Below are positions 9,473 to 18,091 of a stretch of 64,000 nt of DNA, piece after piece. The stretch's first letter is position 1; each line of letters starts with the position of its first letter. The stretch is taken from contig JAUXMY010000012.1 of NCBI GenBank assembly GCA_030683005.1, positions 25,056 to 89,055 on the forward strand, written 5' to 3'. The DNA is from Caulobacter sp. (lineage in GTDB: Bacteria > Pseudomonadota > Alphaproteobacteria > Caulobacterales > Caulobacteraceae). The position numbers were made by a program, and so were the translations under genes. The notes beneath the pieces were generated by a model, which worked only from the letters and a program-made list of their open reading frames with translations, did no database searches and was not told the origin of the DNA.

Positions 9473-9955
9473 GTGAGTGACAACCCGTCCGTTCAGGTGA
9501 TCCAGACCCCGAACGTCCTGCGACTCAAGGTCGGGGGGCGATTCGGCGGCATCGACGCCGCCGCGATCGCCAAGGCGGAAGCCGCGCTCAAGAGCCTGTC
9601 GGGCAACTTCACCCAGTGGCTGAACGAAGAGCTGGCCAAGCTCGACGACGCCCGGGCCAGGGTGCACACAGACGGCCTGACGACCGAGACGGCGGAACTC
9701 CTCTATCTGCGCGCCCACGACCTGAAGGGCCTGGGCGCCACCTACGAGTTCCCGATCGTCACCCGCATCGCCGGCTCGCTGTGCAAGCTGATCGATGACG
9801 ACGACAAGCGCCACAGCGCCCCGATGTTCCTGGTCGACGCCCATATCGACGCCATCAAGGCCGCCGTCCGCGCCGACATCCGCGACGACAGCCACCCGGT
9901 CGGCCGCAAACTGGCCGAGGAACTGGAAGAGCGGGTCCGGGCGTTCGCGGCCTGA
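9473..9955 (+). CDS. Orphan histidine phosphotransfer (Hpt) domain protein
   Basis: A 160-residue protein carrying a single Hpt four-helix bundle domain. The phosphorylatable histidine is H82 in the motif RAHDLKGLGATYEF, matching the HxxKG(x)2 pattern of Hpt proteins. Such proteins carry phosphate between a hybrid kinase receiver and a response regulator. No kinase is fused. The nearest partner candidate is the hybrid kinase at 12072-13880, which has its own receiver but no Hpt domain. The start is a GTG following GGAGGCGCGC. Confidence 0.88.
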   Translation: MSDNPSVQVIQTPNVLRLKVGGRFGGIDAAAIAKAEAALKSLSGNFTQWLNEELAKLDDARARVHTDGLTTETAELLYLRAHDLKGLGATYEFPIVTRIAGSLCKLIDDDDKRHSAPMFLVDAHIDAIKAAVRADIRDDSHPVGRKLAEELEERVRAFAA

Positions 9956-9964
9956 GCGACCCGA

Positions 9965-10789
9965 TCAAGCCCTGATATTGCTCATCGGCTCTTCAATGGC
10001 CCCGTAGCCCGCGTCCGGCGGGATCACCAGCACCGCGCCGCTCTCGCGGCGCTCGACGACCGGCAGCACCGGCACCAGGGTCCGCGCGGACGCCTGGGCG
10101 ATGGCGTCGCTGGCGCTCTTCGCCTCGGCCAGCAGTTTGAGGTTCATGCGGGTGGGGAAGATGATCGTCCGCTCGCGGGCCTGCTCCAGCCGCAGCGCCT
10201 CGGACGGCGCGATCCACTCGGCCTCGACCGTTTCCCAGCCGTCGCAGACGGCCAGCTGCTCGCCGGTGGCCCGCACGACATAGAACCAGGTGTCGAACCG
10301 CTTGGGCATCATGTCCGGCGTGATCCAGCGGGCGAAGGTCTCCAGCGCGCCCAGGTCGAGCCTGACCTCAAGCTCCCGCACCAGATCAAGGAACGGCCGT
10401 TCGTCCTTCGCGACGGCTTCACGGGCCGCGGCGGCGCGCTCGTCGCCGCAGAAAGGCCTGCCCTGGTGGTCGGCGGCGATGATGATCGCGGCTTCCTCAT
10501 AGGCCTCGCGAATGGCTGCGATGCGCAGCGGGCGTTCGGCGGGGTGGACGCCCTCCCAGCCGGTGACGTGGGCGGCCCAGGCCTCGTCATGGTCGCCGGC
10601 GTGGGTCTTGCCGCCCGGGAACACCAGGGCCCCGGAGGCGAAGTCGATCTGGTGGTGCCGCTTGACCATCAGGACCTCGAAGGTCGGGTCGTCGCGGACC
10701 AGCATGATGGTGGCGGCGGGGCGGATCTGGACAGCGTCGGAGCTCATGGACGCAGGATCGGACTCAAACGCCTGTTCGGCAAGGCTCAC
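9965..10789 (-). CDS. NUDIX hydrolase
   Basis: A NUDIX-superfamily hydrolase of up to 274 residues that cleaves nucleoside diphosphates linked to another moiety. The Nudix box is present but split by an insertion: GGKTHAGDHDEAW, then about 18 residues, then AAIREAYEEAAI. That layout resembles the NUDT7/NUDT19-like group, some of which act on CoA derivatives; the substrate is not established. The GTG at 10789 overlaps the stop of the upstream DUF2336 gene as GTGA. An in-frame ATG at 10747 (MSSDAVQIRP) is a credible alternative start, because the conserved domain begins just after it. Confidence 0.88.
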   Translation of the reverse strand: MSLAEQAFESDPASMSSDAVQIRPAATIMLVRDDPTFEVLMVKRHHQIDFASGALVFPGGKTHAGDHDEAWAAHVTGWEGVHPAERPLRIAAIREAYEEAAIIIAADHQGRPFCGDERAAAAREAVAKDERPFLDLVRELEVRLDLGALETFARWITPDMMPKRFDTWFYVVRATGEQLAVCDGWETVEAEWIAPSEALRLEQARERTIIFPTRMNLKLLAEAKSASDAIAQASARTLVPVLPVVERRESGAVLVIPPDAGYGAIEEPMSNIRA

Positions 10790-11925
10790 GCAACGTCAGC
10801 GGCCGTCCGGCTCTCGCGCGAGATGCGGTCCATGCGGTCGAGCAGATAGTCGACGTCGTCCCGGGAGGCGTTCTGGGGCTGGGTCAGGAACCGTTGCAGC
10901 ATCCGCTCCTGGAAGCGTTCCCTGTCGCGCAGGCCGCCGTCGAACTCCATCGAGTGCCAGGTGTCGACGCCGGCCCTGAAGGCGGCGAACAGTCGCGTCG
11001 GCAGTCCGGCCCGCTCGTAGATGGCGCGCAGGCCCAGCGGGCCGGCATCGTGGATCATCAGCCAGGTGCGATGGTGCGGCACGCCGGAGAGTTCGGCGAG
11101 GCCGCACTCGAAGAAGGTCATGTGCCCGTGCGCCAGCACCCGCAGCAGCAGCGACGGCGTCAGACGGCCGGCCTTGTTCAGATGACCGGCGAAGGCCTTG
11201 GGATCGGCGGCGCGGCCGGCCTGGTCGACCAGATCGATGGTTGCGCGCTCCCTGGCGCCCATCGCGATCTGCAGCGCCACTTCCGGCGACAGGGCGTGGT
11301 GGCTGAGCAGGTGTTCGCGGACCTGCTCGCTGACCAGGTCGATCAGCCGCTCGGTGACCGACAGCGGCAGGACGTTGCGGTAGGCGACGGCGGCCAGCAC
11401 GCGCTCGGACTTCTCGAACCGTTCTATGGCCTTCTGCAGGCCGCGCTCGGAGAAGGTGGCGTTGTCGTTGGCGCAGGCCGCCTCGACGGCGCTCTCGCTG
11501 CCCAGCTCGACCAGGGCGCTGGTGACCTTTTCCGACAGCTGCGGGCGCTTGGCGATGGCCACCTGCCGCACCGGGCCGCCCAGCCGCACGATCTCGGCCA
11601 GATCATCGTCGGTGAACACCGGCGAGAAGCTAAGCACCGGCAGGGAGATCGACTCGACGTCCCGCGCCAGCCGCATGGCGACATCGTGGGGCAGGACGTC
11701 GGAATTCTTCAGCGTCACGGCCAGGGCGCGACGGACCAGCTCGGCGGCGTCGGCGGCCATGACCCGCAGGATTTCCTGGGCCTGGACGCGCTCCTCGTCG
11801 TCGAGCGATCCCTTGTCGATGATCCGGCAGAGTTTGTGCGCGGCCACCGCGCGCTCGTCCGCCGTCGCCCCCTTGAGCAGGGTGCGAAGATCAACGTCCG
11901 TCAATGCGGCCCGCGTAACGCTCAT
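10786..11925 (-). CDS. DUF2336 domain protein (second copy)
   Basis: A 379-residue helical protein of the DUF2336 family, which has no known biochemical activity. Helical repeats like those of the first copy are seen (PVLSFSPVFTDDDLAEIV; VAIAKRPQLSEKVTSALV). The two copies are clearly paralogous in plan but differ in sequence. The start ATG at 11925 (MSVTRAALTDVDL) fits the family N-terminus; the frame stays open upstream, but that stretch runs into the divergent promoter region. It overlaps the NUDIX gene by four bases. Paired with a cofactor or nucleotide enzyme, like the copy coupled to nadK. Confidence 0.87.
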   Translation of the reverse strand: MSVTRAALTDVDLRTLLKGATADERAVAAHKLCRIIDKGSLDDEERVQAQEILRVMAADAAELVRRALAVTLKNSDVLPHDVAMRLARDVESISLPVLSFSPVFTDDDLAEIVRLGGPVRQVAIAKRPQLSEKVTSALVELGSESAVEAACANDNATFSERGLQKAIERFEKSERVLAAVAYRNVLPLSVTERLIDLVSEQVREHLLSHHALSPEVALQIAMGARERATIDLVDQAGRAADPKAFAGHLNKAGRLTPSLLLRVLAHGHMTFFECGLAELSGVPHHRTWLMIHDAGPLGLRAIYERAGLPTRLFAAFRAGVDTWHSMEFDGGLRDRERFQERMLQRFLTQPQNASRDDVDYLLDRMDRISRESRTAADVA

Positions 11926-12071
11926 GCCCAAACAGCCCCTACCTGTAGCGACGCAGCTTCCATCATGAGTCGTTAGCCTTAACGAAGACTGACCGGCGGT
12001 TAACGCTGTCGCGTAACGGCCTGCAAACCCGGGCGCCCTACCTTTCTGCCGCCAACGAAGGGTTCCAGACA
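11926..12071. promoter_or_regulatory. Divergent promoter region, DUF2336 / hybrid kinase
   Basis: A 146-bp region between divergent genes. It contains an inverted repeat TCGTTA-GCCT-TAACGA (11970-11985) and a GTTAAC half-site near 12000. These resemble scattered CtrA half-sites but do not form a TTAA-N7-TTAA box. Confidence 0.4.
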
Positions 12072-13880
12072 GTGTTCGCATTCCTCGCGCCCGCCGCGCG
12101 TTCGACCCGCGGCGGCGAGCCCGTCACACTCCAGTCGCTGGAGGCCCAGCGGGGCCTGCTGCCCTACGCCCTGGCCTTCTTCGCCGTCAGCCTGCCGATC
12201 TATGTCTGGGCCGGATCGTTCGCGACCAACAGCGTCTGGATGACGGCGACCTTCGCGGTGTTCGCCATCAACTGGGGCGCCTTCTACTTCGTGCTCGACT
12301 GGCTGCGCAGCGACGCCGCCGCCGACGTGGCGCGGCGACTGCGCGTGCAGGTGCTTTGCGGCCTCCTCTGGTCGGGGACCTGCGCGCAGATCGCCGCCTT
12401 CGCGGACGGGGCCGGGCCGGTGCGGGAAGCGCTGCTGATGATCGCCGTAGCGGGTGCGGTGGCCTGCTTCTTCTTCACCGCCCCTGTCCTGCCGGCCCTT
12501 CTGATCGTCGGCCCCGCCGCCGCCGCCGGCCCTCTGATCGCCCTCTTCCGCAACACCGACAGCCGGCCCGAAGCCGCCCTCGCCTGGGGCGCGGTCGCAT
12601 TGACCATGGCCCTGTGCCTGATCCTCAACCGCCTGCTGCGCGGCCAGTTCGCCATGGCCGCCGAACGCGAGGCGCTGATCGCCGAGCGGGCCTCCTCCCT
12701 GGAGAAGGCCGAGAAGCTGGCCCGGTCCAAGTCCGACATTGTCTCGACCCTGAGCCACGAGATCCGCAACGGCCTGACCGGCGTCACCCATGTGCTGGCC
12801 GCCGCCGTCGGCCAGGGCGGCCGGGCCGCGCCATCGCGCGAGCAGCTGGCCGCCGCGCTGGACGCGGCCAACGATCTCGTCTCGGTGCTCAACGCCACGC
12901 TGGACTCCGAGACCGCCGAGGCCGGCCGCCTGAACCTGGAGCGTGAACCCTTCGACCCGGTCCGCCTGACACGCGACCTTGTGCTGCTGAACCGGCCGCA
13001 CGCGGCGGTGAAGGGCGTGGAGCTGGTCTTCCATGTCGATCCGGCGCTGGAGAACTCCCGCCAGGGCGCCGTTGTCGCCGACGTCACCCGGGCCCGTCAG
13101 GTGCTGTCCAACCTGATCGGCAACGCCGTCAAGTACACCCTGCGCGGCCGCATCGAGGCCCGGATCGAGCTGCGGGACGGCGACCGCATCGCCATCGCCG
13201 TGGCCGACACGGGTCCGGGACTGTCGGTGGACGAGCTGGAGCAGGCTTTCGAGCCCTTCCGCCGCATCGAGCGCACCGGCGCGGGCATCCCCGGCGCCGG
13301 CCTGGGCCTGTCGCTGGCGCGACGGCTGGCCGCGCTGATGGACGGCTCCCTCGTGGGGCAGAGCGCGCTGGGCGTGGGGAGCTGCTTCACCCTGACCCTG
13401 CCCTGGACAGCCGACGCCGAGATCAGCAACGCCGACGAGGCGGAGGCGGCCCTGCTCGCCCCCACCAGCGCCGCCCGCCCCTTGCGTGTGCTGGTGGCCG
13501 AGGACGACGCCCTGAACGCCGCCATGCTGCGCGCCATTCTCGAACAGCTCGGCCACCAGGTCGTCCACGCCCACAACGGTCGGCGGGCGCTGGAGCTGGC
13601 GCGGCTGGCGGATTTCGACCTGCTGATGCTGGACGGCCGCATGCCGCACATGGACGGCCCCCAGACCATGGCCGCCGTCCGGGCGCTGGACGGGCCGATC
13701 TCCGTCGTGCCGATCATCGCGATGATCGGCGGCGACGCCGATGAGGCGCGGCAATGTCTGGACGCCGGCGCCGACACGGTCCTGCGCAAGCCGGTCACCG
13801 TCGCGGGAGTCGCCCGCGCCGTCGCCGACGCCGCCGCCCGGGCGCGGCCCGAGACCGCCGGCGCCCGTTCCGCCGCGTAA
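12072..13880 (+). CDS. Membrane hybrid histidine kinase with C-terminal receiver
   Basis: A 602-residue sensor kinase. Residues 25-185 hold about six hydrophobic segments with no recognisable periplasmic sensor domain. A dimerisation/phosphoacceptor helix follows with H229 in LSHEIRNGLTG. The ATPase domain has an N box (LIGNAVKYT), G1 (VADTGPGLS), F box (FEPFRR) and G2 (GAGLGLSLARRLA). The C-terminal receiver begins near residue 471, has its acidic pair in AEDD and its phosphoacceptor at D521 (MLDGRMPHMDG), and ends with the conserved lysine in LRKPV. The usual Thr/Ser of the receiver (as in ALTA) is replaced: the sequence reads AMIGG. The start is a GTG. The orphan Hpt at 9473 is a plausible relay partner. 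Confidence 0.92.
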   Translation: MFAFLAPAARSTRGGEPVTLQSLEAQRGLLPYALAFFAVSLPIYVWAGSFATNSVWMTATFAVFAINWGAFYFVLDWLRSDAAADVARRLRVQVLCGLLWSGTCAQIAAFADGAGPVREALLMIAVAGAVACFFFTAPVLPALLIVGPAAAAGPLIALFRNTDSRPEAALAWGAVALTMALCLILNRLLRGQFAMAAEREALIAERASSLEKAEKLARSKSDIVSTLSHEIRNGLTGVTHVLAAAVGQGGRAAPSREQLAAALDAANDLVSVLNATLDSETAEAGRLNLEREPFDPVRLTRDLVLLNRPHAAVKGVELVFHVDPALENSRQGAVVADVTRARQVLSNLIGNAVKYTLRGRIEARIELRDGDRIAIAVADTGPGLSVDELEQAFEPFRRIERTGAGIPGAGLGLSLARRLAALMDGSLVGQSALGVGSCFTLTLPWTADAEISNADEAEAALLAPTSAARPLRVLVAEDDALNAAMLRAILEQLGHQVVHAHNGRRALELARLADFDLLMLDGRMPHMDGPQTMAAVRALDGPISVVPIIAMIGGDADEARQCLDAGADTVLRKPVTVAGVARAVADAAARARPETAGARSAA

Positions 13881-13946
13881 GACCCTTTCGCCCCTCCTGC
13901 CGCCCGGCCATGATGCCCGCCACAGAACAGCGGGAAGGATCAAGGC

Positions 13947-15140
13947 GTGCTGCAGGGCCTGAAAGTCGTCGAACTGGCTACCTACATCGCCGCCCCCGGG
14001 GCCGGCGGGATCATGGCCGACTGGGGCGCGGACGTGGTCAAGATCGAGCCGCCGCGCGGCGACCCGATGCGCAGGTTCTTCGATGGCATCACCGTGGGCG
14101 AACACGGCAACCCGGTCTTCGAACTGGACAATCGCGGCAAGCGCGGCGTGGTCTTCGACGTGGGCAATCCCGAGGGCCGGGAAGCGGCGCTGAAGCTGAT
14201 CGCCGGCGCGGACGTCTTCCTGACCAACGTGCGGCCGGGCGCCCTGAAGCGGGCCGGACTGGACTGGGAGACGCTGCACGCGGCCAACCCCCGCCTCGTC
14301 TACTGCAGCCTGACCGGCTACGGCTTGCAGGGGCCGGACGCCGACCGGGCCGGCATGGACGTCGCCGCCTTCTGGTCGCGGGCCGGAGTCGGCGCCCTGA
14401 CCGCGCCCAAGGGCGTCGAGCCCTTCCCGATCCGCACCGCCATGGGCGACCACATCACCTCGCTGGCGACGGTCTCGGCCATCCTGGCGGCGGTCTACGA
14501 GCGCAACACCACCGGCGTCGGGCGCCTGGTCGAGACCTCGCTGCTGCGCACCGGCGTCTATTCGATCAGTTCCGACATGGCGATCCAGTTGCGGTTCGGG
14601 AAGCTGGCTTCGACCCGGCCGCGCCACCAGGCGGTGCAGCCGCTCGCCAACTTCTTCAAGACCGCCGATGACCGCTGGATCTGCCTTCTGGTCCGCACCG
14701 GCGACACCGACTGGCCGCAGATCGCCGCCGCCGTCGGCCATCCGGAGATGGTCGAGGACCCGCGCTTCGCCACCGGCCGGGCCCGCCGCCAGAACACCGA
14801 GGCGCTGGTCACCATCATGGACGAGGCCTTCGCCGCCATGACCTACGAGGAAGCCGCGGCCCGGCTGGACGCAGAGGACGTTACCTGGGCTCCCTATCAG
14901 CTGCCGCGCGACCTGGTGGACGATCCCCAGGCCGAGGCGGCCGGCTGTTTCGTGGATACACCGGATGGCGCGGGCGGCAGCCGCCGGGCGCCGGCCTCGC
15001 CGGCCCGGTTCGAAGGCTACAATGACACGCCCAGGGGGCCCGCTCCCGACCTCGGCCAGCACACGGCGCAGGTGCTGGCGGAACTCGGCTACAGCGAAGA
15101 CGCCATCGCCGGCCTGACCGCCTCGGGTGCGGTCCGGTGA
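13947..15140 (+). CDS. CaiB/BaiF-type (class III) CoA transferase
   Basis: A 397-residue family III CoA transferase, which moves CoA between carboxylic acids through an aspartyl-CoA thioester. The N-terminus (LKVVELATYIAAPGAGG) and DVVKIEPPRGDPMR are diagnostic. The catalytic Asp is D138 in AGMDVAAFWSRAG. The natural acids are unknown; family members act on formyl/oxalyl, carnitine, bile-acid or mesaconyl CoA. The GTG start follows GGGAAGGAT at good spacing. An acyl-CoA dehydrogenase lies 1.8 kb downstream on the other strand, but the two are not in one operon. Confidence 0.92.
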   Translation: MLQGLKVVELATYIAAPGAGGIMADWGADVVKIEPPRGDPMRRFFDGITVGEHGNPVFELDNRGKRGVVFDVGNPEGREAALKLIAGADVFLTNVRPGALKRAGLDWETLHAANPRLVYCSLTGYGLQGPDADRAGMDVAAFWSRAGVGALTAPKGVEPFPIRTAMGDHITSLATVSAILAAVYERNTTGVGRLVETSLLRTGVYSISSDMAIQLRFGKLASTRPRHQAVQPLANFFKTADDRWICLLVRTGDTDWPQIAAAVGHPEMVEDPRFATGRARRQNTEALVTIMDEAFAAMTYEEAAARLDAEDVTWAPYQLPRDLVDDPQAEAAGCFVDTPDGAGGSRRAPASPARFEGYNDTPRGPAPDLGQHTAQVLAELGYSEDAIAGLTASGAVR

Positions 15141-15150
15141 TCGTCAGGGT

Positions 15151-15996
15151 CTAGCGGCCGTCCTTGCGGGCGTCAGACAGGACCCGGAGCATCTCCGCGG
15201 TCAGCAGCGAGGAGCCGAGGCTTCTCGAGCCGGTCGAGCCGGATCCGGAGCCGGCGTCCAGTCCCTGAGGCCCCCGCAGGATGAACTCGACCAGCGCGTC
15301 CTGCTGCTGGCGGGCGGTCTGGTCAGCGCGCCGGGCCGAGGCGTACTCGACAAAGCCCGGATCCGGCATCGGCGGCCGGGGAGGCGCCGCCCCGCCGCTC
15401 CCCGTGGTGCGGGTCAGGTTGTTGTAGACCTCGGCGACGGTTCGACTTTGGCCATCCCGGTAGAAGATCGAGCGGTTGGCGCCCGCCGCCTCGGGGAAAT
15501 AGGCCGCGGCCGAGGCGCCGGGATTGGTCTGCACCGCCTGGATCAGGCGCGCGGCGCCCTGCGGTCCCAGGAAGTGCGCGGCATAGAGCTCGCCGGCCGT
15601 CGGCTGGCGACCGATACGGCCGGACAGGTAGGCGGCGTTGTCGGAGGTCATCTCCCCGACCATCAGCGAGGCGGCGTGCGGATCGAACCGCAGATTCATC
15701 ACCGCCTCGCGCGCCTCCGCGCCATTGACGCGATAGCGGCCGTCGCGCCCCTGCACGATCAGGTCGGAATAGCGGGCGTAACCGTACTTGGCGCCGTGCT
15801 TCTTCAGCGTGGACAGCCAAGTCTGTTCGACGAACTGGAACAGGCCCGCCGCCGACGAGGTCTGGGCCTTGGCGCGCGGGTTGTAGCCGCTCTCGCGGTT
15901 GGCGGTGCGCATCAGAAACGAGAAATCCACGCCGGTCGCCTGCGACGCGCGCTGGATGGCCGCTTCGACGACCCCACGGATTCCTTCAACCGCCAT
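15151..15996 (-). CDS. Lytic transglycosylase (SLT domain)
   Basis: A 281-residue soluble-looking peptidoglycan lytic transglycosylase that cleaves glycan strands to leave 1,6-anhydro ends. The catalytic glutamate is E35 in ANRESGYNP, followed by the family motif SSAAGLFQFVEQTWL. No Sec signal peptide is visible: the protein starts MAVEGIRGVVEAAIQRASQ, like transglycosylases that act inside flagellar or secretion machines. The C-terminal third is Gly/Ser/Pro-rich and probably disordered. A perfect TTAA-N7-TTAA CtrA box lies 23 bases upstream. In Caulobacter the transglycosylase PleA has a role in flagella and pili; whether this is its counterpart needs alignment. Confidence 0.88.
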   Translation of the reverse strand: MAVEGIRGVVEAAIQRASQATGVDFSFLMRTANRESGYNPRAKAQTSSAAGLFQFVEQTWLSTLKKHGAKYGYARYSDLIVQGRDGRYRVNGAEAREAVMNLRFDPHAASLMVGEMTSDNAAYLSGRIGRQPTAGELYAAHFLGPQGAARLIQAVQTNPGASAAAYFPEAAGANRSIFYRDGQSRTVAEVYNNLTRTTGSGGAAPPRPPMPDPGFVEYASARRADQTARQQQDALVEFILRGPQGLDAGSGSGSTGSRSLGSSLLTAEMLRVLSDARKDGR

Positions 15997-16018
15997 GCCT
16001 GTAGGTCGCCCTTTATGG

Positions 16019-16033
16019 TTAAGGCGCGATTAA
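16019..16033. promoter_or_regulatory. CtrA-type box TTAA-N7-TTAA
   Basis: A perfect match to the CtrA consensus (TTAA, GGCGCGA, TTAA) lies in the divergent region between the lytic transglycosylase (start 15996) and the TonB-like gene (start 16158). The position, 23 bases upstream of the transglycosylase start, suits direct cell-cycle control of that gene. CtrA binding is inferred from family knowledge. Confidence 0.6.
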
Positions 16034-16157
16034 CCCTGCCCCGCTGCAAAACGAACGTTCGATGTAATTGCTTCGCAAATACACAAATCCCGTTGCCGGA
16101 TTCCAGGATCGGGAGGACGCTCGTGTCAGTCATAACAAGACCCAAGGGAGGGTCGCC

Positions 16158-16874
16158 ATGGTTGCTCACGTCGCCTCGTCACCATTCGATGGAGGGCGTC
16201 GTCGTCGACCGCTCTCCCCGGCCACGGCCATCGCGCTGGGCCTCTCGATCGCCGTGCATGTCTCGATCGGCGCCTACATGGCCTACAAGCAGTTCGCGAT
16301 CCCGGCCGCTGACCCCTACGTCGAGCCGGACACCGTGCCGCCGATCATCATCGAGCAGGAGCGCAGGAAGATCGTGATCCCGGAGGAACAGGAGGTCCGC
16401 AAGGCGCAGATCCCCTTGCACGATCCGGTCGACCGCTACCAAACGCAGGTGGAGCCGCTGACCGCGACCCCGTCCGACGCGCCGGTGGTTCCCGGGGTCG
16501 AACCCATCACCACGCTCAATCCCGGGCCGCTGACCACGACCGGCGTGATCGAACCGGAACTGGCGCCGGTGATAACCCGTCCCGACTGGATCAGGATGCC
16601 CGGCGCCAAGGAATTTGAGCGCTACTTCCCGACGCGGGCGTCCACCCTGGGCGTCAGCGGGTCGGCGACCCTCGCCTGCCTGGTCGCCGCCAACGGCACG
16701 GTCGGCAGCTGCGAGGTCGTGAAGGAAGATCCTGGAAACATGGGCTTCGGCAGAGCCGCGCTCAAGCTCGCGCCCTTTTTCCGCATGAAGCCGCAGATGG
16801 TCGACGGCAAGCCGGTGGACGGCGCGGTGGTGAAGATTCCCATCCGCTTCGAGGCGGCCGACAGCGCAGGCTGA
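16158..16874 (+). CDS. TonB-type energy transducer (C-terminal TonB domain)
   Basis: A 238-residue inner-membrane protein with one N-terminal anchor ([19 protein letters not shown], about residues 22-45), a Pro/Glu/Val-rich periplasmic stretch and a C-terminal TonB domain that would contact TonB-dependent receptors. The C-terminal domain carries a cysteine pair (ATLACLV and GSCEVV) that also occurs in the paralogue at 36960-37682, suggesting a conserved disulfide. The proline spacer is much weaker than in the paralogue. No exbB or exbD is adjacent, so it would rely on another motor. The ATG follows AAGGGAGGG at good distance. Confidence 0.85.
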   Translation: MVAHVASSPFDGGRRRRPLSPATAIALGLSIAVHVSIGAYMAYKQFAIPAADPYVEPDTVPPIIIEQERRKIVIPEEQEVRKAQIPLHDPVDRYQTQVEPLTATPSDAPVVPGVEPITTLNPGPLTTTGVIEPELAPVITRPDWIRMPGAKEFERYFPTRASTLGVSGSATLACLVAANGTVGSCEVVKEDPGNMGFGRAALKLAPFFRMKPQMVDGKPVDGAVVKIPIRFEAADSAG

Positions 16875-16882
16875 CGCAGGCC

Positions 16883-16910
16883 GGGGACATGCCGCTCAGG
16901 GCCTGTCCCC
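16883..16910. repeat. Palindromic repeat, copy B (single type-1-like hairpin)
   Basis: A 28-bp palindrome beginning GGGGACATGCC and ending GGCCTGTCCCC lies between convergent genes, 9 bases after the TonB-like stop. It has the same length and ends as the type 1 units at 2382 and 27398. It has no T-run. Confidence 0.65.
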
Positions 16911-16918
16911 TCCTCGCC

Positions 16919-18088
16919 TCAGTAACTCTTCGGCAGGCCCAGCACCTTCTCGCCGATGAAGTTGAGGATCATCTCGCGGCTGACCGGGGCGATGCGGGCG
17001 ATCATGGCTTCGCGCAGGTAGCGCTCGACGTCGTACTCCCTGGCATAGCCCATGCCGCCGTGGGCCAGGACGGCGGACTCGCAGGCCCGGAAGCCCGCCT
17101 CGCCGCCCAGGTACTTGGCGGCGTTGGCCTCGGCCCCGCACTCGCGGCCCGCGTCGAACAGGGCGGCGGCCTTGAAGCCCAGCAGGTTGGCGGCCTCGAG
17201 CTCGGCCCAGGCCCTGGCGAGCGGGTGCTGTACGCCCTGGTTCTGGCCGATGGGCCGGCCGAACACGACCCGCTCGTTGGCGTAGGCGGCGGCCTTGCGC
17301 AGCGCCGCCCGGCCGAGGCCCACGGCCTCGAGGCCGAACAGGGTGCGCTCGGGGTTCAGGCCGGCCAGCAGGTAGTGGAAGCCCTTGCCTTCCTCGCCGA
17401 CCAGATCCTCGGCCGGGACCTGCAGATCCTCGATGAAAAGCATATTACATTCAACGGCTTTGCGCCCCATCTTCGGGATCGGCTTGGCGTCGATCCGGGC
17501 GCGGTCGAAGTCGGTGTAGAACAGGGACAGGCCCTGCATGGGCTTGGCGACCTGGTCCTTCGGCGTCGTGCGGGCGATGATAAGGATCTTGTTGGCCCGC
17601 TGGGCCATGGTCGTCCAGATCTTGCGGCCGGTGATGCGGTAGCCGTTGCCGTGCTTCTCGGCCCGGGTCTCGAGACTGGAGGTGTCCAGCCCGCTGTTGG
17701 GCTCGGTGACCGCGAAACAGGCCTTGTCCTCGCCGGCGATGATGCGCGGCAGGTGGCGCCGCTTCTGCTCGTCCGTGCCGAACTTCACCACCGGCATCAG
17801 GCCGAAGATGTTGAGGTGGATGGCGCTGGCGCCTGAAAAGCCGGCCCCGGACTCGGCCACCACCTGCATCACGTGGCAGGCCTCGGTCAGACCCAGGCCC
17901 GCGCCGCCGAACGCCTCAGGCATGGCCACGCCCAGCCAGCCGCCGGCCGCCATGGCGGCGGCGAAGGCCTCGGGAAAGTCGCCGGTCTCATCGGTCTTGC
18001 GCCAGTACTCATCGTCGAAGTCGGCGCAGATGCGGCCCACGGCCTCGCGAATGGCTTCCTGTTCGTCGGTCGGCCAGAATGTGGACAT
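16919..18088 (-). CDS. Acyl-CoA dehydrogenase family protein
   Basis: A 389-residue FAD-dependent acyl-CoA dehydrogenase that introduces a trans-2 double bond into an acyl-CoA and passes electrons to ETF. The family motifs FAVTEPNSGLDTSSL (flavin region), KIWTT and the C-terminal HGGMGYAREYDVERYLREA are present; the last contains the usual catalytic-base region. Length is standard. Chain-length preference cannot be read. The start ATG (MSTFWPTDEQEAI) lies 3 bases downstream of the stop of the ThiO-like gene, so the two are probably co-transcribed. Confidence 0.93.
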   Translation of the reverse strand: MSTFWPTDEQEAIREAVGRICADFDDEYWRKTDETGDFPEAFAAAMAAGGWLGVAMPEAFGGAGLGLTEACHVMQVVAESGAGFSGASAIHLNIFGLMPVVKFGTDEQKRRHLPRIIAGEDKACFAVTEPNSGLDTSSLETRAEKHGNGYRITGRKIWTTMAQRANKILIIARTTPKDQVAKPMQGLSLFYTDFDRARIDAKPIPKMGRKAVECNMLFIEDLQVPAEDLVGEEGKGFHYLLAGLNPERTLFGLEAVGLGRAALRKAAAYANERVVFGRPIGQNQGVQHPLARAWAELEAANLLGFKAAALFDAGRECGAEANAAKYLGGEAGFRACESAVLAHGGMGYAREYDVERYLREAMIARIAPVSREMILNFIGEKVLGLPKSY

Positions 18089-18091
18089 GCG

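Noticed and set aside
12000..15062. A 1020-codon minus-strand frame opposite the hybrid kinase and CoA transferase
   Set aside because: Both plus-strand genes carry full catalytic motifs; the antisense frame has none.
16052..16061. Palindrome CGAACGTTCG considered as an SOS box
   Set aside because: The alphaproteobacterial LexA box needs GTTC-N7-GTTC or GAAC-N7-GAAC spacing, which is absent.
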